From Anthoceros angustus (taxonomy: Eukaryota > Streptophyta > Anthocerotopsida > Anthocerotales > Anthocerotaceae), in assembly GCA_010909165.1 (NCBI GenBank), contig VJWM01000173.1:248001-312000 (forward strand): 64,000 nt of DNA, given 5' to 3'. Under the pieces are notes generated by a model. It searched no databases and had not been told where the DNA came from. It saw nothing but the letters and a program-made list of their open reading frames with translations. The position numbers were made by a program, and so were the translations under genes. This document shows, in pieces, positions 1 to 11,615 of this stretch (positions within the stretch are counted from its first letter, which is position 1; the number at the start of each line of letters is the position of its first letter).

Positions 1-389
1 AACTCCAAACCTATTGGTGGCCCGCAATAAGGTACTGTCACAATTGATACCTTCTCTGAAAGTCCTAATCAGCAGATCTAATATCTGGAGGATCTCCTGG
101 AAAACTTCTGAGAAATTTGACGAGTTCTTCACTCAGCACTCCATGTGGTCATGTCACCCTTCCCTCCCAGATTTCTGTCAGTCTCCAATAACTGTCCAGC
201 TAGAAATAAGGGCAGCACTACCCTGTCAAAATGGCCTCAACGTAGAATGCACCAGCAAAGACAAGCTGGGCATTGCGGTACTAAGCTCTTACAGCTTGGT
301 GGCAGGCCCCTTCTCCAAAAGCACGACAATCAGGCTGCTCAGACTGACTGGAAAGAATTGAAACGTCTCCCTAACTTGAGTCAGTACTA
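1..389. other. 3' flank of the PTB-homologue gene
   Basis: Mixed-composition sequence downstream of the PTB stop codon at 390. It probably contains that gene's 3' UTR on the minus strand. The short open frames here show no recognisable domain or codon pattern, and no other feature is visible. Confidence 0.5.
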
Positions 390-3300
390 TCACATATAGT
401 AGAGAGGTGGCCCACCACCTTGCGATGGTTGCATCACAGGTCCAGAAGGGGGCATGTGCATAAGTTGGTGGCTATAAGCAGCAGGCATTGAGTGACCTGG
501 AGGAGGCCCAAGATGGGGACTGTTAGGCAAAATGCCAGCATTCATGTGACCACCAAGCGGTGGCCCTCCCATGGAAGAAGGTGGCCCAGCACCAGGTGGA
601 GGATAATGAGGCCCATGCACTCCTCCCATCTGGTTCATCAGGTGACCAGGCGGACCACCTTGAGGGGCAGGTCCTCCAGTGTGCGGGGGCCCCATGTACA
701 TGGGATTCGGCATGGGTCCCACCAGCTGTGGACCAGGAACGATGTTAGATGTAGCTTGACCTTTCGAGGCATGATCATACTCCCAAGATGGCATCTGCTG
801 GTGGGCCACCCCACCATCACTCTGGGAGGATCGCACAGTCTCTCCAATGTACTGGCTCCCATTGCATGATGCAACTGTTGTTGAGTTTACTTGGACACTA
901 TCACCTGAGATCGGACTGGCTGATGCAGTTGGTGCTTGGCCAAGCACGGCAGGCTGGTTCACAGGAAGCCCCGGGTTGGTGTAATCCCGACTCCGTTCGT
1001 TGTTCACCTGAAGGTAAGCAACACAAACCGGATACCCACTAGGAAGTCAGAATTCTGAGCATGCCAAGTAGTCAGGATGTAGGTTCATAGGTTCGAGATA
1101 ACCTATCTGGCCGGCCAACCTGCCTATCCTACCATTCTAATTTACCAAAGAACAATACCTTTACATTGAGGTCAGTGTGTCGGGAGTACGAAAGATGAAG
1201 CTTGCAGAAGCCCCCGTCGTATATGCAGTGACCCTCGAGAGCATCTTTTGCTGCTACTGCAGTAGGTACATCTGGAAAGAGTACCCGAAGTCCATGAAGC
1301 ACAAAAGACTAGAAGCCAGCTCCACAAACTGGCTCATTGCAGCACTGCTGCTGTCGCATTCCTCACGACAGCCGATTTCTCTAACCCCTGGATATGTCAA
1401 CAGTACATTCTCAAACTAAGCACAATATATGCAACATACCTGGATACTGGACCAAGGCTTGAAAACCTGCACTCTTTTCAAATATCGCAATCTTTTGAAC
1501 AGTTCCGAATGCAGAAAACACCTGTCATCCATGACCACAACCTAAGGAACTACAGAAACAGAACAAATAACTGTCAAGTCACAGCAGTACACAGCATGTA
1601 CCGTATGCAGGACATCAATGGTAACGGCATATTGCATATTCTCGATAGACACGAGAAGGACATTGCTTTCTGGTTCTCTACGCTTGCCATCCGGGCCAAT
1701 GCCGAATTGCTGGACAACCAGGGATAGTGTCAGAAAGTGTTTTTCAAAGGACATTTGCCAGCAGAAAAGAATTTGGAAGCAAGGACAAACAGACCTGGCC
1801 ACTACCATCAATAGCTGAAGGTGCCACAGGAAGATACGGGTTAGTGTAATCCCTGGAGGACAGAAACAAGCAGGTTGAGCTCTCAGTTGATAAGTTACGA
1901 CAGCCGCAACCAAAATGCTCGGAGGCTACTGCTGCAAGCAAGAGCACCCTGTAATTCAGCATGTACCTGCTTCTATGACTCTGGAACTTCACATTCAGAT
2001 CATTGTGTGCCGAAAATGAAATGCGAAGATGACAAGGTCCCACATGGTCTGGAAGAAGATACCTGGCGTACAAGCAGAATTTCAACCATAAGCCTTTCAA
2101 TGACAGCATGCTAGTGATACAAGGGTAAATGGCTGGTCTCCACCATGCGCCATTGATGCCACAACATTGATGTTACCTTGGAATACTCCTTCCCTCAAGG
2201 GCTGATTTTGCAGATGATGCTGTGTTGGCATCGCTAAATTGCACAAGGGCCTGAGGTACAGTCACAACTTTTACCTATAAAACAGACTTATGATATACAT
2301 GTCCCTGAGCTTCGAAGAAAAGTGGAATAAAGGAAACAATAGAGCAAAAATTTAAAATGAGGAAAGCCTCAGAATTAGTCAATTGATAACACAAACACAC
2401 TTGGAGCTCACCTGAAAACCAGCACTCTTCTCAAACGTTGCTATCTTATGCACGAAACCAAATGCTGAAAACACCTGCGCAACACCACGATAGGCAAGTT
2501 TTTACTCCGCCTCAAGCGCAATGTAATAACAATCTTGTTGATGACTATCCAAGCCAGTGCACACAAGCACGAAGCACTTATGGAGGCAGCACCTACAAAG
2601 CCAGTTTTGCATGCAATGCCCTCAATCCTTTAGCATACATACACACAGCAAAGACTCTATCCACAACCCTGAAATTGATTTACTTCCTGAATACCAAAGA
2701 ACACAGCTACACAGCAACGATACTTCAAACAAAGACAGCCAGTACCTAACCTGTCACAAATAAATAGCTGAACACAAGATAGACATTGCGACAGAGATCC
2801 ACTGTAACAAGACCTAAATCTACGAGAAGCGTAATTGGCTGCTCTCTCATGAAACTCTTAAAGCACAGGCCTCTGAGACGAAAAACAAGCATCACAGCTA
2901 GAGGCATCCTGTTGAAAGGATCAGTAAACTGAGGCCTCTGGTGGAACCACAGTGCTCAAGCCTCAAAACCTATAAGAAGTTGCACAACGTCAGCCTTTTA
3001 ACAGAGCGGCATGAAAGCTACAAGGGTTCGTGGGTAAAAGATGAAAGATCACTGAGATGAGTCCACATCAATCTCAAGTCATCAGGTGGTAGGGTTAGGA
3101 GGAGGAGGGTCAGAGGCAAGGTTAGGCAAGGGGAGGAAAACAAACACACATTCGCTTTCTCCCATGCAGCAGGCTGCCATCGAGGATGTGGCCGTCACAT
3201 GGACCTGCTGATCCATGTAGCTTTAAGTCAAACACAAACCATGCGTCAAGCAAAACCCCTTGAAGTAACTGAAATTCAGAAAAGAAACCACGTAAAGAGC

Positions 3301-4183
3301 CTTAATGACTGATCCATCTTCATTGCTCTACAGCTAACGACAATGAGGAACATGCATGGAGTTGTGATCCAGTGTCACACCTGGAAACCGAATTAATCCT
3401 GAACCCACTTTTCGACTGCCATCACCGGAATTTTTCTGACTAACTGAAATAGGAGGCTTTGACTTACCAGATGCAAAACATCAATGCTAACATCGCCAGC
3501 CTCAACACCCTCAATAGTCACCAGGAGAACATTGCTGGCAACATCTCCGGAGTTTTTGCTAGTGACGATCTCCTGCCTGTTTGAATACTGCAAATATACA
3601 GTTTTCCCTCGAACTTGGGCTGGTTCTGAAGAAGAGGCGTAGTACGATACCATGGCAATTGCTTGGTTGAGATCCGCCTGCAAAAAACGCACTTCTTAGT
3701 AGCCTGCGCCTGTTTCGTAGAGGCCCGACGAAGTTTGCAACTGTGTCAGAAACTTGCCACGCAGACATACTACATGCACAGCCACCGCTGCGACACAACA
3801 GCTGCAAGCTTTGACAAAATGTTGCGGCCGACACAAAAAACAGAAAAGAACGTTCCAGAACGGAGGAAGAGCTGAGCTGCCTCACCCAGCGGTGGAGAGC
3901 GTCAGTTGGAGGAGACAAAGAGGGCATCACACCTTCGCATCGCAAACCATCATCAAGCATGCCAAGAAACCGACACGGAGAGACAAACAATACTTACGAA
4001 CTCCACGAAAGCTTGGTTATGGTTGGCTCCGACATTGACTTTGGTGTTGACAACCTTGCCAAAAGGCTTGCACAGCTCTATTAACTCCTCCTCGCTGCAC
4101 TCCCACGGTAAATTCCGCACATGAAGAACCTTGGACGGCGGCTGGGTGTAGCGGAACTGCGGCTGCCCCAATGCGGACGACAT
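390..4183 (-). CDS. Polypyrimidine tract-binding protein homologue (PTBPH1/2 type)
   Basis: RNA-binding splicing regulator that binds pyrimidine-rich intronic tracts; nuclear and cytoplasmic. Model: complement join(390..1007, 1159..1271, 1440..1521, 1602..1709, 1795..1852, 1967..2062, 2177..2250, 2412..2474, 3468..3677, 3998..4183), 535 aa, all introns GT-AG and all phases consistent. RRM1 lies at about 19-96 (VLHVRNLPWEC start), RRM2 about 111-200 (NVLLVTIEG), RRM3 about 245-330 (NVLLVSIENMQYAV). Each of the last two is followed by the SRDYTNP linker typical of PTB. Residues about 400-535 form a Pro/Gly/Met/His-rich tail. The start MSSALGQPQFRYTQPPSK matches the family N-terminus. Plant PTB genes often autoregulate by unproductive splicing; the 993-bp intron at 2475-3467 is the natural place to look. 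Identification is by recalled family sequence; PTBPH1 and PTBPH2 cannot be told apart. Confidence 0.95.
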
Positions 4184-5385
4184 GCTGCCAGTGACAAGTC
4201 CACTGCTCTATGATGCTCAGCCACCGCGTCTCCAGCAGGCGCTCGTCGGAATCCGCAGGTTACTCCTTCCCCCTAAGAACTGCAAATTTATGAAGTCAGA
4301 TTAGAGACTAGACGTCTACAAGAGTGGCCCAACCAACCAAGGTCTAAGGCTGAAAGCTCCACCTCGGTGCTCTCCGGCCGCTACTCTGACCTCAGCTCTG
4401 TCACTTTCCAGATCCCTCACCTTCCTGATCCTTGCTCCGAGCAGCAGAGAGCTGTGTGGGTTGGTCGCTGAAAGGGTATTCTTTGGGGTCTCCTTTGGGT
4501 TACCTAAACTCTCGCGGGGAGTAGCTCTTAACCAAACCATATCATGAATTATATTTCACTTAACATGCTTATGATGTTAGGTTTAAGTTTTTCTCTCTCT
4601 CTCTTTCTACTCCATAGGCTTGCTTGTTGTTCTTCTCCTTTCAAAAAGTAATGGAGCTAAGCAGATACAGCAGTTGTGGAAACTAGAGTTTCCACAAAAA
4701 TCAAAATCACGAAGCTATCGATGCCACACACCCATGAAGTTCTACTTAGAGGCAAAAAGAACCTGGTCAATGAACCTATAGACCTAGTTAGGGGCAAACA
4801 TCTCTACAAGAGCCTAAGGCTCGCGAACAGGAAAAATGTGATACAAATATGCCATTTGTGCCCGGCAATGCGGCCCAACAAAGATGCAAGAAGAAGGCAA
4901 GATGGTGTAGGCACAAAGTATGGCCGTCTCTTTACTAGACAAACATCGACACTCTAACAGTTTTCTTCACACGTGCAAGAAATATAACTATTATTTCCAA
5001 AGTCCTTGGCCTTTGGAAATAATATTTATTTCCTTGGCCTTTGACCTAGCCGTTCCCTATCTTGCTTTTATAATTTTTAGGGTTTTGTCTATAAATTGCC
5101 TACCTATCTATGCCAGTAATTCTCACATGCAGCATATACATGCACATGGATCATACATGGCACATGTCATCTACAGATCAGCCATACCATCCAGACACGC
5201 ATACACATACATGCATACATCCACATGCCTCAGAAGGGCATTATATCCGGTCATGACACCTGGCTTATGCCATATGTTGCACTATCTCTCCCTCTCTTCT
5301 CTTGTGTTTCCACTTTACTTGTGTCCAAGTCATCAGTTTTCCAGTGTGTACAATATATGGCATGACAGTAACGTACAATACTTCT

Positions 5386-5535
5386 ATACCTTAATAGCAA
5401 TCTTTGTTCTTGCTCCACAATTCTCTATTCCTTAATAGCAATCTTTGTTCTTGCTCCACAATTCTCTATACCTTAATAGCAATCTTTGTTCTTGCTCCAC
5501 AATTCTCTATACCTTGTAGCAATCTTTGTTCTTGA
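5386..5535. repeat. 41-bp tandem repeat, about 3.6 copies
   Basis: The unit contains TTAATAGCAATCTTTGTTC followed by TTGCTCCACAATTCTCTA. Three copies are near identical and the last is partial and shortened. Not within any gene model. Confidence 0.9.
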
Positions 5536-5632
5536 AGCAAGTTTGAATCTTCCTATTATGTATTCTGCTTGACTTCATATCCGTGGTAGGTTGAAAGGTT
5601 TGTAATTATTTGTGTGTGCAATTCTTTCAATT

Positions 5633-5735
5633 GAATCTCCCCATCTTCTTGAAATACATCATAGAAAGGGAGGCAATTAGCCTCCCCATCTTCTTGAAAT
5701 ACATCATAGAAAGGGGTTACTCAGGCAATTAGCAT
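5633..5735. repeat. Two-copy tandem repeat, about 45 bp
   Basis: The phrase CTCCCCATCTTCTTGAAATA with ACATCATAGAAAGGG occurs twice in direct orientation, each near an AATTAGC or AATTGAA motif. Confidence 0.85.
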
Positions 5736-6504
5736 TTCAGGAAATTCCTGCGAGGAGCCTCCTAGTGAAAAATGATTGTTTACAACAATCCCATCTATTG
5801 GCTAGATCCCCGTTGTCCTATTAAAGCCAACGACAATATTGTGTCCTATGTATGAGGTCCATACGACTATGAGGTCCATACGACAATTGATACCAAGGAT
5901 GCAACAACTTCATTGATCACCAAGTACATATTGTCACCTGCTTCAACTAAATTGAATTGAAAGATGGTCTCGCGCTTTATGGTCTCACATGTGGAAACCG
6001 GCACGCCTGTTAGCGAGGACCAAGTTGGGCTTTTTAGACGACCATGTCTTTTTTATATTATTATTTTTATTAATTACATGGTATTATAAACCAATCACCC
6101 CTGTAGATGAATAGTAATATAAGCCAATCATCCAAAGCGTTGGACTTCCCTAAATCCACCTTACCCACTAAGCTGCATTCGCTTGCGGTCTAGCATAACA
6201 ACTAACCTAAGAAGAGGGGGGAGAGGGGAGCGGGGGGGTGGTTTAGACTTCCTTGTCATCTAATGCCTTGGTGAGAGTGGCTTTCACTTGCTTGAACTTT
6301 CTTCTGTCAATTTCTTCCAGTTGTAATGGGTACATCGGAGTCATGTAGTTTCATAACCTGCATTAAGGATTCTTATGTTAATTTCTAGAGTTGTGCTGCA
6401 TGAACACTACGACCTGTTTATTGCCAGGGCTCTCTCTTTATGCACTCCTTGTTGTGTTGTCATAAGCCAAACCTCATTCGGATGGGTGGTCATGACAAGG
6501 AAAA

Positions 6505-6620
6505 GCCAAACCTCGTTCGGATGGGAGTTAGTCCCCCTTGGCCTGGTGCCCTTTGTTGGGTTGACCCCTTTTTTTCCGGTGTAGATAGTGTTTTTTTCAT
6601 CTCTTGTCTTTGGACATAGA
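6505..6620 (+). repeat. Possible non-LTR retroelement 3' tail
   Basis: The order GTGCCCTTTGTTGGGTTG, a CCCCTTTTTTTCC run, CGGTGTAGAT and a T-run resembles the segment at about 62705-62785, which follows a decayed retroelement coding piece, and more weakly 48370-48450. The inference is a 3' UTR tail of one family. The alignment is by eye and short. Confidence 0.35.
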
Positions 6621-7265
6621 GTCTCTCCCTTACCAAAATTTAACATGGGTATGTGCTTCTCCCTGGGCGGCAGAGAAGTACACCAACTCCAGATTTTTTG
6701 AGTGAGTATTCTTGTATCAAATGTCTCAAAATTTCGTGAAAATAGAGCGAGAGATATACTAGAGAATAAAAACCGGAAGGAGCCGGTACCAACAGCCTCT
6801 TAGAGGCACGTGACAAGCCAAGGACAAAAAGGAGCAGCTAGCACGAGCCACAAGGCCTGATGAGTCCAAGTCTCAAATCGATGGCATCAATGGGATTGAT
6901 CAGCACTAGGGAACATTGCAACAAAACACTTTTATTTTTAATTTTGTGGAGTGCGAACAAAATAGTATGTTGTGAAGAAATATAGGTACACTCGGAAGTC
7001 TCAAAACTAGTTCCGCACCAATTCTAAGGTTATGTAGCCGAATTCAAGGTCAGCTGAACAAGCGCCCATCGGAAGCCTGAACGGTACCTATTTCTGGGCA
7101 ATCTACTATCTTGGACTGGAAGGATTGGAATCAGGGAAACTGGTTTTGGCTATCCTGTATTTGGGTTGGTCGTTGAAGTAACTCCTGCCTTTGGTTATGC
7201 ATTTCGCTTTGGATTGTGTGCGATATCATGTTTCCTGTTTGGGTTTCAGGGGCTGGCTAACGTTT

Positions 7266-10200
7266 CTAGACAACAGGCTTTAGCTTGCTAAGGTACCGGT
7301 ATGCCATGACCCTGTAGAACACCACCATTAGCAGAAGAACCCAAGCTTGTAAGAACCCACCGGTGAGGCCAATGTGATGGAAAGGAGATGCTTCTTGCAG
7401 GCTACACTCGGCGACCGGTGAGCAATGGTATGTTTGTTGAGCCGAGTACTGAACTTTCACCAGTAAGCGAAAGCTGTAGAAGATGAAAGAGAGGTACTTC
7501 AACCATGCAATGAATTTTGGGATGTGCTGGACACATACAACGACCAGTCTGTTAGTCCAGTATTCCTACAGAAACTCCTCTCGATATGCCAGGAGCATGT
7601 GTCTTTTCATTAGGGGAAGAAGAGAGATGATCTGAAGCTGTACCTGTACGTAGTACCCTCCGGTGAGCATCATCACAAGTAAGGTGAGGGAGGCCACAAT
7701 CGATGAGTTCTTCATGTCCATGACAGATGCGCCAATGAACTCTCCAATACCCTGACAAGCAGCACATCATCAGCAAGTGGCGGGAAGGACGGCAATAGTA
7801 ATTAATGGAGTCACGTGTGTGCAGTCTGTGGTATTGCACATGGGCTGTTCTAACCTGGCCAGTAGCATTGACAAGGTAGATGGTGAGAATGGTTAGAAAG
7901 AAGGCGCCGGGTGTGCTGTGAAGTCCCACCATGAAGTATACAACGCAAATGAAAATTGTTGGGTACACCAACTGAGAAAAGAAGTCACATAGAGTGCTGC
8001 TCACGTAGTAAGCACTGAGCCTGTACATGTCAGCTGCCCTCTCCTTCACAAGGTAAGCTCGCTCTAGTGGAAACGTAGAAACTGTGATGAATATTGCAAA
8101 GGATGACCAGTAAATGACCATATAGAACATGAGCCCCACCTGCATCGGTCCGTAGGATCGTGAGTTAGCACGCTCAGAAGGCAAGCATCAGGTAAGCATT
8201 CGGCACGTTCTCAAGCATACCTCATCCTGGATGTGCTCTGGTGTGTCCAGTTTAGATTTCCACCACAGGAGACCTAAGAGGACTGCAGTTCCCAGAGTCT
8301 GAGTTAGGCGTAGAAACGTGAAGTAGTCTGTATATCTCTCCTTGAAGGTGCGGTTTCCAAGGATGAGAAACTGCTCCCACCATGATGACGTCCACTGTCT
8401 CTTTTCGCAAATTCCAGCCGTTTGATCTTCAGAGATTTGTGGGAGACTTTGCAATTTGGCCTTCTCCCTTGGCTCAAGCTCTGTTATGTACATGGTCCTT
8501 AGGTACTGGGCATAGCATCGCATTGTTCAGAAAAAACTGTGTGTCAGGTTCATCTGGAGTCTGTGACGCAAGGCTATGTAGGTAGTTGCTGATGATACCT
8601 TCAGAATCTTGGGCTGCATAGCTTCGTCCACTTGCTTATCTCTGGTTTGATTTTTTCCTTCCAGTTTCCCGTTGAATAGCTCACTGCCCGGCTGAAGTGC
8701 AGCCTGCTCACCATCCTTCACCACTGTGGTCTTGGTACATAGTTCTTCCGGGACTGAGATGTCGTGCCTTATGCCGGTTGCCAGATCCAATAGAAAATCT
8801 GCTGGATTCATGGCAAGCTCCGGTACAAACCCCACAGAAGCAAAATACTGCGTGGCCTCGTTTGCTTCCCCGGAATAGAGAGTGTGCCCTTCTGAGAGAA
8901 GAATGAGCTTATCGAACATGTGGAACATCCTGCTGGACGGCTGATGGATGGTGGTCACTATGCTCCTACCGGCCTGCAGGTGGAGAGTGTTATGCCTGCA
9001 CAGAGTGATGGTGATTCTTTTCAAAGCACGGTCTGACGTACCTGTGCAGTTTTCTGGAGCACTTGGAGGATTCTGAGTGCAGTGGTGGAATCCAAGCCTG
9101 AAGTAGGCTCGTCCAGGAACAACAAGGACGGGTCCACCAATATCTCGAAGCCAATGCTTGTGCGCTTCCTCTCACCTCCTGACACTCCACGTTTCCATGG
9201 GCCACCCACTATTGTGTTCTGGCACCTGGTTCCAGCAAGAGTTCAGTAGTGCTTAGGCATGAAACGGCAGCCCCTTAACTATCCACTGCCCAGTAGTTAC
9301 ATACCTCTCAAGTCCGAGTTCCTCACAACAGTCTCAGCTCGCTGAATTTTTTGCTTTTAGACATGCTGGCTGGCAATCTTAGCAGTGCTGCGAACACGAG
9401 TGTTTCCTTGACTGTCAAGTGTGGAAATAGAACATCATCTTGTGTCACAAATCCAATCCTGCAAGATGAATGTTCATTTTCAAAAATTCAGAAGCCACGT
9501 CTTGGAATTCGAGTACCAGCTTTCCAACACACCGTCTGCACGCGCAAAGGAAAACCAAAGTATTGTTGTGTTGAACCTTCTCTTGAGAGCTGTAGAGTAT
9601 GGCACGTTATTATATGTCACACTGCCAGTAACAGCATTGGTGGTCAAGCGGCCACCCAGGATGTTGAGCATGGTGGTCTTGCCACTGCCCGACGGGCCCA
9701 TCATAGCAAGAATTTCTCCAGGTGCTACGGAACCAGTGATGCTGTTCAGAAAAACTGTGTGTCAGGTTCATCTGGAGTCTGTGACGCAAGGCTATGTAGG
9801 TAGTTGCTGATGATACCTTCAGAATCTTGGGCTGCATAGCTTCGTCCACTTGCTTATCTCTGGTTTGATTTTTTCCTTCCAGTTTCCCGTTGAATAGCTC
9901 ACTGCCCGGCTGAAGTGCAGCCTGCTCACCATCCTTCACCACTGTGGTCTTGGTACATAGTTCTTCCGGGACTGAGATGTCGTGCCTTATGCCGGTTGCC
10001 AGATCCAATAGAAAATCTGCTGGATTCATGGCAAGCTCCGGTACAAACCCCACAGAAGCAAAATACTGCGTGGCCTCGTTTGCTTCCCCGGAATAGAGAG
10101 TGTGCCCTTCTGAGAGAAGAATGAGCTTATCGAACATGTGGAACATCCTGCTGGACGGCTGATGGATGGTGGTCACTATGCTCCTACCGGCCTGCAGGTG

Positions 10201-11615
10201 GAGAGTGTTATGCCTGCACAGAGTGATGGTGATTCTTTTCAAAGCACGGTCTGACGTACCTGTGCAGTTTTCTGGAGCACTTGGAGGATTCTGAGTGCAG
10301 TGGTGGAATCCAAGCCTGAAGTAGGCTCGTCCAGGAACAACAAGGACGGGTCCACCAATATCTCGAAGCCAATGCTTGTGCGCTTCCTCTCACCTCCTGA
10401 CACTCCACGTTTCCATGGGCCACCCACTATTGTGTTCTGGCACCTGGTTCCAGCAAGAGTTCAGTAGTGCTTAGGCATGAAACGGCAGCCCCTTAACTAT
10501 CCACTGCCCAGTAGTTACATACCTCTCAAGTCCGAGTTCCCTCACAACAGTCTCAGCTCGCTGAATTTTTTGCTTTTTAGACATGCTGGCTGGCAATCTT
10601 AGCAGTGCTGCGAACACGAGTGTTTCCTTGACTGTCAAGTGTGGAAATAGAACATCATCTTGTGTCACAAATCCAATCCTGCAAGATGAATGTTCATTTT
10701 CAAAAATTCAGAAGCCACGTCTTGGAATTCGGAGTACCAGCTTTCCAACACACCGTCTGCACGCGCAAAGGAAAAACCAAAGTATTGTTGTGTTGAACCT
10801 TCTCTTGAGAGCTGTAGAGTATGGCACGTTATTATATGTCACACTGCCAGTAACAGCATTGGTGGTCAAGCGGCCACCCAGGATGTTGAGCATGGTGGTC
10901 TTGCCACTGCCCGACGGGCCCATCATAGCAAGAATTTCTCCAGGTGCTACGGAACCAGTGATGCCGTTCAGAATCTGTTTCCTGGCCGGACTGCTCCCCA
11001 CTTTGGACATCGCTTTCCTGGAATTCCATGATCTTGGACCAGGCGGACTCTCCAGTTGCACACTGTACTCTACGTTCTCGAACTGCAATGAAGCGAGAAG
11101 CTGTCAGGAGAGCCGGGATCTACAGAACTTACACGACCACCTCCAATGCGAATGATCAATATTTTGTGACATCTGGAACCTTGATGAAAACCGGTAGAGG
11201 TGGATTACTGGGGGGATCCATCTCTTCCCCTGCCTGACTGTCCAAAGGCTCGATAGAGATGGCCACATCTTGTCCTCTCCCGCCATGAGCCATGTCTGGC
11301 TCCAGCTTCTCTTGGACTGCAACAAATTTAAAGGCTCTGCTGAAACGTAAACAGCACCAGAATGGGGAAGTAATCACCAATTGAGAAAGAGGTCTCGTCA
11401 CCTGATCTGCTATGGGAGAACGAAGTTGCTGACTCCGGCACCTGAGCAGAGTATGACAGGGCAAAGGCAGAACGCATGCCTGCCTCCTCCTCGACCATCC
11501 TTTCCTCCAATGTATCAGCGCCGTTATCTAGGAAGAGAGGATTCGGAACATTCCTTAAACTCCCAATTACTGCCTGTCCTCTGGTATCTTGCCGATGATT
11601 CTTGCTTGTTGCCAT
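7266..11615 (-). CDS. ABCG-subfamily half-transporter (ABCG21/22-like), internally duplicated in this assembly
   Basis: Plasma-membrane ABC half-transporter with the NBD before the TMD. Without the extra repeat copy the model is complement join(7266..7526, 7644..7751, 7855..8139, 8221..8505, 8599 side of the exon as 9817..10191, 10260..10443, 10523..10678, 10799..11082, 11180..11316, 11378..11615), 770 aa, all phases consistent. Walker [10 protein letters not shown] is near 180-188, VSGGERKR near 286, Walker B LLFLDEP near 306, and [12 protein letters not shown] follows. The membrane domain begins about residue 470 and includes [17 protein letters not shown] and a last segment ending YLSKLKPVV. 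The ATG at 11615 lies just after a probable 5' UTR splice acceptor. As assembled, 8524-9742 repeats the 9743-10964 exons and carries frameshifts in the Walker A to signature region, so the literal sequence does not encode a clean protein. Substrate unknown; ABCG22 relatives affect stomatal or ABA traits. Confidence 0.9.
8524..9742 (-). repeat. Tandem duplicate, copy 1, of ABCG exons (1219 bp, with frameshifts)
   Basis: Near-perfect direct repeat of 9743-10964. It holds copies of four ABCG exons at about 8599-8973, 9042-9225, 9305-9458 and 9577-9742 (the last truncated). Relative to copy 2 it lacks one base in each of four homopolymer runs, near 9314, 9353, 9512 and 9552; two of these break the exon at 9305-9458. 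Its 8524 side joins the unique downstream intron sequence. Confidence 0.95.
9743..10964 (-). repeat. Tandem duplicate, copy 2, of ABCG exons (1222 bp, intact frames)
   Basis: Direct repeat of 8524-9742 with open exon frames. It joins unique upstream sequence at 10965. It is one A shorter than copy 1 at the left edge (five A at about 9750 against six at 8531-8536). GTTCAGAA is shared at both original breakpoints (8525-8532 and 10966-10973). Confidence 0.95.

Larger units (their letters stand above)
4184..7265. other. Intergenic spacer between PTB homologue and ABCG gene
   Basis: About 3.1 kb. The first part (4184-4560) is the upstream region and probable 5' UTR of the PTB gene. The rest is AT-leaning, with a CT-rich run near 4590, two small tandem arrays (5386-5535 and 5633-5735), a T/A-rich stretch near 6050-6100 and a retroelement-like tail near 6505-6620. 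No protein-coding gene could be recognised. Confidence 0.6.

Noticed and set aside
492-869. Plus-strand open frames over the PTB C-terminal exon
   Set aside because: Antisense shadows of the Pro/Gly-rich coding exon.
6858-6890. CTGATGAGTCC string resembling a hammerhead ribozyme core
   Set aside because: The conserved GAAA after stem II is missing (AAATC follows instead) and flanking stems I and III do not pair.
8524-10964. Two separate ABCG genes in tandem
   Set aside because: Only four exons are duplicated, copy 1 lacks the N-terminal exons and ends inside one, and there is a single membrane-domain set.
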